Below are positions 8,143 to 22,200 of a DNA stretch of 64,000 bases, one piece after another; the first letter of the stretch is position 1; each line of letters begins with the position of its first letter. Source of the stretch: Plazaster borealis (taxonomy: Eukaryota > Echinodermata > Asteroidea > Forcipulatida > Labidiasteridae); NCBI GenBank assembly GCA_021014325.1, contig CM037475.1, positions 3,255,001-3,319,000 of the forward strand, written 5' to 3'. The translations under genes and the position numbers were made by a program. The notes below the pieces were generated by a model. The model was not told the DNA's origin. It did no database searches and saw only the letters and a list, made by a program, of their open reading frames with translations.

Positions 8143-10446
8143 GCTACCGACAAAGGCAGGATTCGTAGGTGAAAAGAAAATGTCGGCCCAATCTACATCA
8201 CATCATAATTGCTCATTTTCCTAAGCAGCCGTCCACTTATCGCAGGGAAAACCCAAAATAAAAAAATTATGGAAGGGACAGGCAGAGCGAGAGAGGGGGA
8301 GAGAGAAAAAACTACAAAGGAACGGTAAAACCCGGGCACACAATTGACGGTTTAGCCATAGGCGTATTGTTGGCGTTGAAACGAGCAGCTCACTAATCCT
8401 GCTCATCCAGTCCCTCTGTGTTTATTCATTCCCTTAAAAAAAATCGCTATATGGAGTTCTTTGTCAGCCTTGCAGGCCATGAACTGCTGCGGCGGGTTTC
8501 TGCCGCTCCTTTCTGTTTTTATGGCCGATATGCTGGGGAGAGATAAAGCCGGCGCGGCAAAGCAGACCTACTCGTTGGCGGCAAGATCACAGGGCCCTGG
8601 CTGTTTTTATTAGTGGTGATAAATGATTAACGTCGGCGCAGTTCGTCCGCCTCTCTTCTTTCGGTGAATGGGGCCACAATACAGTGTGAGTCTGTGTGCA
8701 AGGCGTATCATGAGAAGTCCGCATTGAATCTGGAAGTGTTTTAGATTGTGCGGGTTTTGGGTTTTTCTCCCCTACTACAACTTGGATCGGTTTAATCACA
8801 GAGAAAGGAGAATTGAGAAGTGTGTGCTTATTATAGATGCACATCGTGTTCGTGTTGTCAGTTTCTTGCCAAGTCCCCCGACAGTGAATGATGACTATTG
8901 ATTTTTTCTTTAATATATTTCAAAATGATGCGGAATGTATTACCTCCCAGCCTCGGTTTGGTTACGTTTATTTAAAATGGTGAACAAGATGGTTTCACCA
9001 TGGTTTCACCGTTATAAACGCTTATAAATATTTTGAGAGTAAATAACAGATTATATATCTTGAAGACTGGAATTTTTGCAAAGTTTCCTGGTTATTTGTT
9101 TACTTGCCTTATTTATACATTATTGTTTTCCTTTTTGTGTTATGTTTTTTTTTAGCATTAAAATCCGGTAATGTATCAGGTCAGATTGTGCACATTAAAA
9201 AAAGGAAAAGAAAACAACGTCTTTTCAATGATATTTATACCAAATATCAATCTTTACCATTCATGTTTAGTAGATATTTTCAGTTTCTGTTGATATCATT
9301 TCCAGGACTACCCAAAGCAAAAGAACACAATGTTTATTGCCCTTGTGTACATATACCACAGTCAATACAGCACGTCGCCTTCACCATGATATTACACCAA
9401 TCCCACCCGTTTTATGACTTAGTTGTTATAATAACTCCATAAGATGTCGGCTAACAGATTGTTGTCAATATTGTTAGCGAGACCTTCCAGTTCTAGCAAA
9501 CGCCATGTTTATAAATTATGAATCATAAATCTGTCTCCCTATGTTCGGTTTCATTGTGTGTGTTTTTCCCCCACTCTGACTGAATGCCCTTCCATTTGCT
9601 CTTTATTAATCGTGTCAACTGCTTACCCTAAACAAAATGTCCAGAAATATTATGGAGAAAAGGCGACCCTAAGAGGCAATTTGGCTCATTTAATACAGGC
9701 GCCGTCTTGGCTTGCGCGGAGGCCCGCAGTTGACCGGACCCCGACCTAGCCCCGGTCAACGCCAAATTAATTCGTTGCCTGATTTGAATGGAAGCGGCAG
9801 GGAACATTCATCGTCTCCTGCCAGTAGGGAACTCGGGTATATCCTTGCTCTATGATGAGACACACACCCGCTAGTCTTCTTCCACTGTACCATGGATTTT
9901 GACGTTGCTCTGGATTTTTGGGGCTCTAGCCATTAACACAACTGCACAAAGATCCTTGAATTGGGGCCGTTTGTTTTGCACAATTCATCAATTTAGCCTC
10001 CTCATTTTGCCAACAGTAAGTACATGAGTGATGCAGTGAATCATTTTGAAACGGTCTTTTTTTCTCTGCCTTTCACGCAACGTTGACCCGCTGGACTTCC
10101 GTGCGGTCCTTTCTCTCTCTGTGTGCAGGGCGCTAGAATGCCGAATGCCCTCGGGGATCAGATCATTCTATTCACCGAAAAGGGTAAAAATGTTATACTC
10201 GACAAAGTTTAACCAATCATCATTCGAACCTCAAGCTTAAACACATTGCACAAAAAGGCCGTCATTGCAATTGTTCAAGCTACATTTATAACAATACAAA
10301 GAGAAATAGTACCATACATGCCATACAGCGAGGGTGTTTATAAGATATGCGACACAAATAAAATTGCAACTCCCTATTTTATGAATGCACGCTACCACAG
10401 GTCTAAAGTGTGCTGCTTTGTGATTGGCGCGGCTTTTCCTTTGAGG

Positions 10447-10512
10447 TAACGTCACTGCCCTTTGGGAGCCATCGGGCGGCGGGCACATGCTTTGATGTGT
10501 TGCACTTTGAAA
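10447..10512 (+). promoter_or_regulatory. Candidate Axin promoter-proximal cluster
   Basis: A GC-rich stretch holding TAACGTCA (CRE-like, 10447-10454), GGGCGGCGGGC (10474-10484) and GCTTTGATG (10489-10497, TCF-like). A second CTTTGAA lies at 10505. It is just upstream of a strong donor at 10551. No TATA box is obvious. Confidence 0.25.
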
Positions 10513-10550
10513 CACACAGAAAAACTTCTCGCAGTCAGAGACGCTATCCG
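10500..10550 (+). other. axin: Candidate non-coding first exon of Axin (3' edge)
   Basis: CTATCCG|GTAAGT at 10550/10551 is a near-consensus donor at the edge of a GC-rich region, and the acceptor of the 5'UTR exon follows at 15157. The 5' end is unknown. Another GTAAGT at 10016 is an alternative. RNA evidence would be needed to choose. Confidence 0.25.
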
Positions 10551-12309
10551 GTAAGTAAAGGACGGAACGGCCCTACAAACTTCGAAATTCCACCTTTTTC
10601 ACATGGTATTTCTTGTTGAAAATGCTTACATGTGCTGTACGTGAGTTGCCTACATGCAGTCCTGGATAATAATTGCACCGGCATTTGGCTGATCGACGTT
10701 TGGGGTGAGTGAAATTACGCTTTGTTGACTATCGCACCAGTCAACACGAACGCTTCGGTAGTGTACATGTAGTTAGTGCAGAGTGCTGTGTTGTGTATGG
10801 GGGTATTACCATGTAACACACACAGCATGGTTTGAACTACAATTCGCCTCGTCGTAGTCGTCGTACAACGGCCATGTAAACCTACCAAAGGGAATTCGTG
10901 GCAGTATCACAAGTGATAAAGCCTTGGTGGTGGTGAAGGGTTACATTGTGTGTTAAAACGAGCTTGGACTGGCTGGTTTCTTGGACTGATTTTGGCGGTA
11001 GAGCTCTGCCATGTCTGTAGGAAGCTGTCCCAGCAACAAGGTTACTCACTCACTCAACATGGCATGACCAAGCTCGACCTCCGTAAAACCCATTGGCTGT
11101 AGTGTGTAGTAAGTTAGTATAATATGTTGTGGCACTAAATCTAAAAGCACTCCGCTGTGAGTGTGAAACATCTGCTGGGCTGTGATTTTTAAGCTACTCT
11201 ATGTTCAAATGTTGTCCAGAATTAGATGTTGAAGTGAATTTGAGGATTGTTATGATGCACTTTCTGTGCAAAAGTACAATGTTTTGTTTTGATTATGTAC
11301 TAGAATTATTTTAGAAAGCAGACAGTAGAGTTTCATCTTTCCACTTCAAAGTTCTAGAATGAAAGATGTAACTTGTTTTTTTGTCAACAAGCCAGAATCA
11401 CTTTTTGTAAACAGCTGCCCAACTTGTTCAAATAATTCAAAACTAAATTGTATTTTTGATATATAGAGTAAACCATGGACAGCAAAATGCTTTTGTATTC
11501 ATGTAAATTTTTTGGAAAAGATGCTGTATCCGACTGCCACCTTTTTTGGAAATTTCCACTTTTTTTTCACTTGTTAAGACCAAAAATGTATGTAATTTGG
11601 GGTAAAAAATAAACTAATGTTGGTCAAAATTTTTGAAAAGTAGCAATTGGATTCGGCATCTTTTCTAATTTTTGGGAGACCAAATACCTGGTGTAGTGTA
11701 GTGACATATCAACCTGAATTGTTTCGTGGTGACATTTGAATTAATTGACTTGACATGATGTCTTCAGCTGCGACCATCTTTTAACATTTGACCTTTTTAT
11801 CATGTTTGTCACCTTGTAGGTCATGTACCCCGTATGGAATAGCAATAACCAAATGGGATGATCATTTAAACAGAGCAGGGACCAGACTATTTGACCTTGC
11901 CTGAGTTTGGTTCCTGATATAAATTGGAGAAAAAACACCTGAACATCTAATGGTTCTGAAGGTTGGGAGTATCCAACAACAAAAATTAAAAGGAAAAAAA
12001 CTGTGTCACGGACATTTTCTATTTTAAATCAAATTACGCACAAGAGAAGGTCATGGCAGTTTTAACTTTGATTAATCTTGTTCATTTTACAAATGGATTT
12101 TGCAGTTTTAATTAGGTCATTGTTAATGGTCACATCAATAGCGCAAGGTCACTACAGAGCTTTATGGGTTGCAACCTTATTAAGCCAATATGATAACACT
12201 TTGTCCACCTAGATTTTATATTCGTTGGGCGCTAAGTTTTTTTTGAGTTTGACGTCTACATTGGTAATACCTTGAATTTCAGTTGTCTTGGTGTTGTGGC
12301 CATAGAGCA

Positions 12310-12487
12310 TAGTGTTAGCCAGAGGGGTGTCCGGGTGTCTTTTGGACACCCTGTTTTAAATTTGGACACCATGTTTTATCTGTCATTTACATGTAAATAT
12401 GTATTGTAAGTGAACAATTTGGACACCTAGTTTTTAAATTTACAGCAACGTTGGACACCTTTTTAACAGATCCTGTCTAAAATCTTG
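12310..12487 (+). repeat. Dispersed repeat, GTTAGCCAGAGGGGTGTC family, copy 1
   Basis: About 178 bp with four occurrences of TTGGACACC-like text and a TTTACATGTAAA palindrome. A close copy in the same orientation is at 32457-32639. No terminal inverted repeats are recognised. Confidence 0.8.
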
Positions 12488-13727
12488 CCTTAGAGTCCTT
12501 GCTTAATGGTGTGCTTACATTAATTCTAAAAGAGGTGAAGCAAGACCATGCTGCCATTTTAATTACACATATAGGTTGCTCGGAATATTTCTGATTTTTC
12601 ATTGAACTGCCTCAGTCAAAGGCAGAAAGTATTGACAAACTTACAGAACTACACTGATTGGATTTTGAACAGTCTTTTGGGGGAAAATCACCAATTTAAG
12701 AAATTATGAAAGACGACAAAAACACTGGCTGAAATTCATGTATTGAAATTAAGAAGTTGAGTTGCACAATTTTTATGCCATTTTTAAAAATGTGTTTGTA
12801 TTATTTTAAAGTATTTATTGTTGTTTGGTGTTTAGACATTATTATGTTCAAATTAATATCTGACTGCATTTTGATAAACAACAGACTGGTATTTTTATGT
12901 TCCATTGTCGGCTACTTTCCTGGACCACTTGAGTTATTTCCAGTGTGTGGGTCATGCTGGTACAGTTCTCAAGCATAATATACGTACTCTATTTACTGGA
13001 GGAAAGAATGCACAATCTAACAAATCCCTGTGGCATGCGTTTTGCAGTTTTACTTCAAAAACCACACATGTGAAAATGAGCGACAGTGCAGTTACACTAT
13101 GGCAGATGGTGCTTCGAACTGCTAATAGTGCTAGCTTCATGAACTAGTGCAGTTATCTGCATTAGTACTTTATATTAAAATGAAATTGGATCCCAGAACT
13201 TCCAAAAGACCTAGTTTTTTTTAAACCCAATTACAAATTTGTTCAAGGCTCAATTTCTTTTTAAAGCGACATAAAAAACAAGCGGAACACATGGACCACG
13301 GAGAAATTTCATGGTGGACACACATGAGATATTTGTCAACATTATTGGAATCAGAGTATGTTAAATTTTTGGAAGGGGGGGGGGGTGAGGTGGTAGACCA
13401 GGTAGGGATTGTTTAGTTCCATAATTATTTTACTAGGTTCCTAAGGAAACTAGAAAAAACCTCTGAGCATTTGATGAAAATCAGAGACACAAGTCTTGGG
13501 TCTTGCCCAGGGGGGAGTGGGTTTTGTTCCAGAATCAACTACAGGGTTCTTGGGAGATGACCTCGTTTGAGGTATTGGAACCAGATTAAAAACATTCTCA
13601 TAGTTATGGTGTTCTCATTGGATGGGTTTTAAGTAGTGTTTCTACCGCAGGCATCTGCTAAATGTTTTTGTTTTTTTCTTCGAAGGGATTTTTGTAACTT
13701 TAGGTCAGTACTGTATTGTTTAGTGTT

Positions 13728-13800
13728 CCGGTTCACCCAGGATTTTTCAAAACTGGGGGCATGCTGGACCTGAAATTTGGTAGTGTGGCCTAAGTATGCT
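13728..13800 (+). repeat. Dispersed repeat fragment, copy 1
   Basis: CCCAGGATTTTTCAAAACTG followed by GGGGGCATGCTGGAC. It matches 17390-17450 in the same orientation. Confidence 0.5.
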
Positions 13801-15156
13801 GAGTTTTTAGTAATTAAAAGGGTTTGGGCCCGGTTGAACAGGACAGTGATGTTCATCTTGTTTGGAATTAGTCAAATTGTGTCCCGTGCTTTGGTATCAA
13901 ATCTTGGTTTGTGGCGCTTGTACACTACATAATCATTTTTATGTAACTTTGTAAAATTAGTATTTAGTTCACATTTCAAATATTCTGACTTTGCGTTTTA
14001 CTTTCTGATTTAGTTCCACAATCAATGTAAAAACCAAGAGAACAAAAGGTCAAATGGTTGAACGCAATTTATCTTAAACCATTGAATGAGACTGTGGTTA
14101 AATGGTATTTTCAAGTGAACTTATCAACGAAGCCAATTAGTTGTAAGGTGTGAAATAAGGAAATTGGGTTCATTTCGCACTCATTGGTCAATTTCTCCTG
14201 TGCAAATCTGCCGTTGGTGTTTGTTGGTGACCCTTATTCATTACATTTGTGCTGCTTGAGTGAATTCATACACGCTCGATGTCCCAGATGGGAAGAGAAA
14301 TTCTGAAAATATGAAGGGGGAGTGTAATTATACGTGGGTCGTTTCGTAACGGCTGAGATTTGCGAGTCGATAAATTATGCGTGCGTTGAATTGTTATAAT
14401 TACTGATCCTCCAAGAGTTTTTTGTGGTTGTTGCAGTACATATTTGTTTTGATTTTATAAACTAACTTGGTGATATATTTTTATGGTGATTTGGGAACGT
14501 AAAGGTAAATTGAAAGGATTTGTTGAAAATCTGAAATGTAGAGGTGGTAGGGCCTACATGTACCATCAAGTTTGGTTCTCTTTTATCTTGGAAAAGTTGC
14601 ACATGAATAGTAAATACTGATAGGTTTTGTGAGAAGAAAATTGCTGTCCAGTTTTAAAGTTATATAGAGAGTGCACTATGTAAATGCCCATTTATGTCAA
14701 GAAGGTTTTTTTTTTTTCATCAAGCCTTCGTGATTCTTGCTTCATTTGGTAGGACAATTTTAATGGTTCGTGTGAACATTTTCCCACATGAAATGTCCCG
14801 AGCAGTAAATCATCCGTGGCTATAAAAAGACATTAAAAACTGGAGATTGCTGGGATGGAGAAAACAGACCTGTTTTTTTTAGTGCTCCCTAGTTTTTATA
14901 ACACATGGAACCTGTGCTGTGGTCAGAGGGGCCCCCTTTTTTTTCTCTCTCATTTTTTTTCTTCTTCTGTGCACCAATGATCTGTGAGGACATGTGGCAG
15001 TGCAATGTGTGCTCAGTGCACAAATTCCTGAGTGTTACATAACAGGCCTGCTTTCATCACACAGGGGGTAATTTGGGCAGACTCTAGTGCTCTCCATTAC
15101 CATTTGCATATGGGATTACTCATTAACATAATTCTTTGTCTCTTCTGTTGTTGCAG

Positions 15157-15426
15157 GTTTATTCAGTTGGTGATAGGAGTTGAAAGAGTGTTGTGGCATT
15201 AGCTGGGTTGTCACCCCATTGATCAAGTTAGCCCCTTTCTCAGGACTTATGAATTTCCAATCCTGAACGCACTGGATCTATACTGGTTTCACATTGCTGC
15301 TGTTTGTTTGTTTGTTTCCAAGCCGAAGGAGACTGTGTTGTTCATAGTGAGCGGAGATAAATTAAGCACGTTCCTCATGCCGCTGGTTGGCATCTTTTCG
15401 CAAGGTTGTGCGCATCCCGTGGCGCC
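15157..15426 (+). other. axin: Axin 5'UTR part of the first coding exon
   Basis: The acceptor CTTCTGTTGTTGCAG precedes 15157. The main reading frame has a stop at 15358-15360 and no ATG between it and 15427. Two upstream ORFs occur: 15249-15266 (five codons) and 15377-15430 (17 codons), the latter overlapping the Axin start. Confidence 0.7.
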
Positions 15427-15430
15427 ATGA
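15377..15430 (+). promoter_or_regulatory. Upstream ORF whose stop overlaps the Axin start (ATGA)
   Basis: Encodes [17 protein letters not shown] and ends with TGA at 15428-15430, overlapping the Axin ATG at 15427-15429. Its own start context is weak (C at -3, C at +4). The Axin ATG has G at -3. Confidence 0.5.
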
Positions 15431-16289
15431 CACTTCAGGTATACCACTATATGGCAGATTGTGGTGGAAACTTCACTGAGAATCTCCCGACGAGTCAGCG
15501 GCCACCTGTGCCAGGTGAGGAGAATGAAACGACGTCGACCAGCTCCACTAGCATCACCAAGGAACGGTCGCCCTCGGCAACACCGCGTCGGTCGACGCTC
15601 ATGTCGGCCATGAAACTGGGACTTGGATGTATGGAGGAGGACGAGGCTCCACTCGGGTTCGAACCCGAAGGGTCGGCATCTGTGACGCCACCCTACACCC
15701 GTTGGACGGAAAGCCTACACGCCTTGCTCTCGGACGAGGACGGGATATGCTTATTCAAGCAGTTTCTTGTACAGGAAAAAGCTCAGGACCCTCTGTTATT
15801 CTGGTTAGCCACCGAGGGATTTAAGAAGAAATCGGCCGACGATCCGAAACGGAATGAACTAGCTAAGGTCATATATAAGAAGTTCATCAAAGCGGACGGT
15901 CAACAAGCCGTGAAAATATCCTCAACGTTAAGAACTAACATAGCGGGCATGGTCCGCAGCTCAGTATTCGATGAGTCCCTGTTCGACTCGGCTCAGGCCG
16001 AGGTGGAGGAGAACATCCGGGAGTCGACCTATCCAAGTTTTCTCAAGTCAGATATATACGTGCAATACATAAACAATGGTGGAATAAGTCCCAAGAGTAG
16101 TGAGTGTAGCTCCAGTGGTGAGAACTCGCGAGTAACAGGTTACCTGCCAACCTTACCTGAGGATGCCGAGCTCACCGACATCCCGTCTGGGGAAAATGCT
16201 GCATTAAATCAGGGGCAGGTGCCTCTCACGATGGAGATGCTGATGAAGACGTCGTTTCACCGCCATTCAACAAGTAAAACACAGGAGGG
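15427..16289 (+). CDS. axin: Axin coding exon 1: tankyrase motif and RGS domain
   Basis: 287 codons plus two bases. Contains [38 protein letters not shown] (the classic lead into the Axin RGS), then the RGS domain through [20 protein letters not shown], then [12 protein letters not shown]. The donor is GTACGT at 16290. Reading on past the donor would add nine residues and stop at 16315. Confidence 0.97.
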
Positions 16290-19200
16290 GTACGTATTTT
16301 ATTCTTGGCTTTTTTAACAGACTTTCTTGCTCACAATGCAGCCATGTTGTTTTACTCGTACACCAAAATGAGTCTTGAAGGACGAAACGGTCGGACTCCT
16401 TTTTTAGTATGAAGAGACTAGAGTGTTCATTATTTTGTTTTAAAGAACACAGGGTACATGACATAATGGTTGTATGAAACAGGCTATTAGGAAATCACAT
16501 TGAAAAAAATACTTGTTTATTACACTTTTTAAATTTGTTTTATTCAATTTGGGTTGAACAAAGAAAAGTTAACTAGATCAGAGTTTGAACCTAACCTTTG
16601 ACCTCCGGAAATTGATCTCGCCCTAATGTCGGGGGTTTCACTCTTTTTTGTTAATGAAACTGAAAACATCAAGCCTGGTTTAACAAAAACTTAGTTCCTA
16701 CAGTCGAGCATAAATATTTTTCTGCCATAAAAACATGATTTGGGAGGGGGGGGCATAAGAAAAGGTCATGGTCACTCATTTTGTCCGGGATGGAATGATT
16801 ATCAGGCCTTTTAATCTAAGATACTGACGGTGGCGGGATAGAATTATGAATCCATGAAAATAGGAACAAAACCTTGAGGTCTTCTGAAGGATTTCACGGT
16901 TATTTGCTGTCCGTGTTTGAAATTAGGCTTAATACTTTTGGAGGCTTCTTTGATGACAGACTTTCAGGGTGTATCCACTGTTGACCTCATTGTAAGATGG
17001 AATCAGGGATTACGGGCATAAAGGAAATGGTCCTCCAGGTGATAAATTTAGGAGAAAAACAAACAACCGGACTGCTCCATTTCTGGCTGTGTTTATTCCA
17101 TTGACTCAGGATGTGTGTGTGTTTACAAGGATGTTTACATGCACTTGAACAATTTATATCCCAAGATCAAACAAGTTCAGCTGCCTCCTCCATGTCCAAG
17201 GCAGGGGGGAGGGGGCTGGCATTTTGGTGTATTTCACTCACGCCTCATATTTTATGGGTTTGTGTGCAAAATATTTGTATCTGGTCTCTGTTTAAAAAAA
17301 AAAAAGAAGCAAAACATCTTGACGGGTCTGAGAATGAGGTAGCGATTTGTGAGGCTTAACTGCTCTGTTCTCTATAAATGCAATTCAGGGTTCTGTCCAG
17401 GATTTTTCAAAGCTGGGGGCATTCTGGACTAAAACTTTTGACCCAAGGAAGCTTTAAATTGAAACAAGGTCTTTGAAATGTTTTCTACTTAGTGTTTATC
17501 TGGAGTATTCTAGATGGTTTTATATTGATGATTTTTGTGAAATAAGTAAAAATTTGTTGGTTTTTAAATTTTTATTTTGGCAAAAATTGCGCCTATCGGC
17601 ACGCAAGCAGTGCGTAACGGCCTGATATGCTAGCTTGTGCTAATTAATTATTGTTTAGTAAGCTGTGGTAATATTACGATTGTCTGTAACACGTTGTAAC
17701 ACTGCTATGGAATTGAATGGGCTGGTTTATCATGAACTGTGGTAATTATGCAATTTAGTGTGCATGTAGGGGTAGTGCAAACTCGGTACTCAACAGGCTT
17801 TGACCTTTCCTAGTCGGCCATTGATTGCATTCTGGTGAAACTGGCTTTGCTTCTATTTTGGCGGACCAGAGATACCCTGTTTAGCTAAGGCTAGTTTATG
17901 TATACAAGTGTGTATTTTGCATGGTCTATGATAAATTGATCTTTCTTGCCTCTTTGTGCGAAATGTACCAAGAGAGGTGTATTAAGTCATTTGGTCTTAA
18001 AGGATTTTCTTGAAAACCATTCAAAAATTTATGATAACCTTCTCTAATTCTAATTCACAGAAAACAAAATCAATTGAAAATACTTTGCAACAAAATTCAT
18101 TGAAATTTGTCTGGACATGAGCTATCATGAAATCGGGAATTTTGATTTTATGCATCCATAGCTGGTTACATTAATTGTTTTCGTCAAAAGATTAATGTGG
18201 GATGGGAGAAAACAACTAGTCACTGGTAACCTTTGTTTCCTGATAAAGGTACAAGTAGCCAAACAGCCCGATCCCCTTAATCTGTGCGCTTGTTTACCTT
18301 AATTGATAACCCATGTAATGCACCATCTTGGGTCACTGCCTAGTGACCTTCATACGCAGCCGCTGCAACTTTTGGACTCTGAAATCCCTGGGTTTTATAA
18401 CCTTTGCATACTTCCCATTTTAAGCAGCGCTGTGATAGCGTGTATAATTTGATGGGACTTCTCTCTGGTGTTTGTATACATGCTGCATACACTTATCAAA
18501 TTGCTTATGGTGGGTTTATCCGTACATGTACACTGAATTGACATTAAATTCATAAAATCCTAGCCAATGCAAACAGTCATTGATGATGGCGCCAAGGTTT
18601 GGACTGATAAAAAAACCCTACATGTAACGCTCCCCTGACACTGTGGATTGGAACGCACCAACGACATGACTATATAGCATGCTAAACATGTATAGACAAA
18701 CGTACAACCCAAGAGATGTCAGGGGTAAGGGCTTATCTTACGCAAAGCTGGTGCCCCGTATCAAAATACAGCCGATGTGATTGGCTCAGTTTTACATCGG
18801 AGGAGGTGTGCTCACGTGCGTGAGTCACTAAGGCAATTATGTTCGCAGCAGATGCGAAAACTCCTGCATTTTATGACTCCCTAAATAAATGTGCTCCGCT
18901 ATATATTTTTTGTTCTCTTGGGGTGGGCCCAGTGGATTTGACTGCCCAACCCAGCTCCGACTTCATGAAAAAAAAGAGAGAGAGAAAATAGAATTCGCTA
19001 TTGCAAACTGCTTACCAAAAGGACCGTTGGTATAAATGCAACAACAAAAAAGATCAACATAAATTGTGTAAGATCGATGATAATTTCATTCAATAAATAA
19101 ATAAATGGAAATAATTAATTTTGTTTTCCTTCTATTATGCCCGTCTGAAAATTTAGGCTAGTGAATATGTTTATAATGCACCTTTACATGTGAAAACTCA

Positions 19201-22200
19201 GCATCTTCTTCGTTAGATTTCCCCTCGGATCCAAATCGTCATAATTTACGAAATAACATGTTTTTTTACATTTTAAAAATCCGTTCCCTCAAACATCTCA
19301 CAGTAACTTGTGAAAATGTGTCAGGTCGACAGAAACACAAGTGTTGAATGTTTATTATTGGGAAAGGAATGTTGATCGTACCCATTTTGAGAATAAATGT
19401 TGATTATTTTTAAAGTAATAAACCCACAACGGAAACTGACTGGGTAAATGTTTTAGGTACATAAAGTCTGAACACAGTACTGTCGCTTGCAAAACACCTG
19501 TACACTTAATTTCCTTTACCAGTCTGGACTGTATTCATATTGGTGAATGAAATGGATCTACTTAATAGGATTTTAACAGTTAAAACCTCCAACCCAAAAC
19601 AACTCATCTCATAAAAAAAACGAAAAAACCCTTTGCTAGGTTTGGATTTATACAAAATTAATGACTTGCAGGGGGGGGGGGGAGACTGCATAGAAATAAA
19701 TTTACTTCTAACAGTTGCAGTTATTCACCCCTGAAGTGATTGGTGGGAGAGAAAAGAAACTATGCAACTCGTAAAAAAAAAAAAGCAACAGTTTGTACAC
19801 TACTTCAGATGACGTCCATAAAACCCATGATAAAACCTATGCAATCAAGCAAGCTGGCTCCAACAGAGATGTAAAACCGCTCACTTATTAGAAAGACCAC
19901 AGACAAATAAAACTCACAAAAGACTGCTGGATAATAAAGTGAGGCCATAAAACGTCAAGCCCCATAAAGTTTCTGTAACTGCACCTTGAAATGGCCCCTG
20001 GTTAAAATGAGATCAGTATCCAGTCTGTGGCTGGGAGAGGGAAATAAGTGGAAAGAATTTTGACTGTTAGTGTCATTTCTTTTCTGATTTTTTTTCACCC
20101 CAGCAATAAACCCAGTTGAGAGTTGGTAGCCTTGTATAAGTGGTTCACAGACTTCATTTTTAACACTTTTTTTAATACAGCGTTCACCCTTAACAGTGGT
20201 CAGCTGGCCAAATGCCAGTTAAAAACACCAGAGGACCAGTCAAAATTCACTGCAAGTGGTTCAACTGGCTAGTTCAGTGTTGAAAAGCTTCCCTTTTTTC
20301 ATTTGAAATATGGACAAGTGAAAAAGGTGACAGTTCAGTGAAATGCCAAGCTAACTGGTCCTGCTTTATTAAAATATGAATGGGATTTATATATTTGAAA
20401 GGGGAATAAGTACAAAAACCACACACACTTTCATATACTAAGTGCAATTGATTCAATACATGTAAAAATATGCAGTTGATAAAATCTAGTCACCTGTTCC
20501 CCCCCCCCTTTCCTTTAACTGAAATCACAAAGTACACTAAATTCATCTACCCCCTGACTGAGTGTATCTGAGATACAATATTAGTGGTGGAGTCAATGTC
20601 GTGCTACACTAGTGGGTTGCTTTCTCAATTACGAAGGGCACATAGCGTGGATGGTTCGCTCTGACCTTGCTGACCTATCCAGTTGAAGCCAATCTATCCG
20701 AGAGCGGAGAAACCAGAATTCCCATGTTGCAGTCCCCAACCATCTGTGCAATGCATAATCAGTCCGCGGTGCAGTGTACACATGCTTGCTTGTACATGTA
20801 TGTAATGAAGGGAACCCATTCTAAGAGGGGGTTGGGGAGCAGCAGCAGCAGCGCTGGCAAAGGTTTAGGGGACCTTGGGTGGACAAAGCCAGGTCTTGGC
20901 CCCCCTGGGTGCCTCTTGGGATAGAAGCCAATTAGGGACAGCCAGAGAGAGTGGAAACATCAAAATTCTTCACACTTCGAAACCATTCTGTGAGTACTTC
21001 CATGAAGTCACAATGAAATACACAGAATAATCAATGTTTTTTCCACATTGTTTTTATAACTTCATAGGTTTTTTGTTTTCCCCCCTCATTTTAGAAAAAA
21101 AAAATCACAGCCATCAGACCCTTGTGTTATCAGGTTCCTTGTGTTCTTTTGCAATTATGTACAGTCACTGAAAGGGGACCAGACTGCTCAGATTACATGT
21201 AAATTGACATGAATTCTGAAGAGGCAAATGTGCATCATGTGACCTTTCCTTTCATATAATTTGTTTGTCTCACTTCGATCTGAGATCCATGGCATTATTC
21301 ATAATCTTTTAATCTGAACAATTTTAGATTTGTTTTATCCGTTAAACAATAGACAACATTTTTTTTTATACTCTGAAGACACGCACATAATTATATCATG
21401 CAAAATGTATAATGTAGTTTAAACAAATTAAAAGTTTCAAAGCCAAGATGTTGTGAACATGCCTCGCTAGGTCTCAAATGTTCAAGTGGTCCAAAAGATG
21501 TCTTCAAGGGTTCTTATCTTAGCATCTGACTGCACAGTGGAAACATACAACAAAAATCAATCTGCCAAGACGAAAAACAATACATCTACACACAGGGCAT
21601 CCTGCATGATTGGATAATCACGTAAAAGGTCTTTTGCCTTCGTTCATCCATAAACTGGTTCACCTCTGCTGGATAATTTGAGTTGGATTGATCACCACCA
21701 GGCTGAGCGGAGTCACACTGGGTCCGGGAACAGACCTGTATTGAATTTGGGGGTCAAAGATCAAGGTCAAAAAGGTTGATTGTTGATAATGTGGATTTTC
21801 GTTGGAATAAAATAAGTACATGTAGTTCCAGTTTGCAAAAGTTTATACCTACTTAGACAGGACTTTCATCTTTGAGAGGGCAAGGCCACTTTCATTTTGC
21901 TAAGGGCACTTCCATTGGAAAATCTGAAAGTCTTTGGGAAACTGTTTGAGGGGCACCAAGACCAGGGGCAACAGAGGCCACGGCCTCCTTGTAATTCCAG
22001 GCCTGCTTAGACAAGAGACAAGTTCACACAAGGACCGTTTGCCAGACTACCGGCTGATATGAACTGGTACTCAAGCTCAAAAGCATGTGTTGGGTACCAG
22101 GCAATATCGACCACGAGTCGACAAATGGTCCTTGTGCAAACTTGGCCGTAGCTGTACTGTACGCACATATCCAAAGAAGACCATTTTGTGACAAATTTGA

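Larger units (their letters stand above)
7525..10550. other. Intergenic region, presumed Axin 5' flank
   Basis: No coding exon or recognised repeat is found, apart from homopolymer runs. GC content rises locally near 8100-8600, 9690-9790 and 10400-10500. Candidate TCF/LEF sites lie at 8125 and 10489. At 9729-9764 there is an inverted pair of TTGACCGG-type half-sites. Confidence 0.5.
10551..15156 (+). other. Presumed Axin intron 1 (5'UTR intron)
   Basis: No coding exon is recognised. It contains a repeat at 12310-12487, one at 13728-13800, a G12 run at 13375 and many poly-T tracts. Confidence 0.3.

Noticed and set aside
15406..15426. Earlier start of Axin at TTG 15406
   Set aside because: The first in-frame ATG is 15427, and nothing supports non-ATG initiation.
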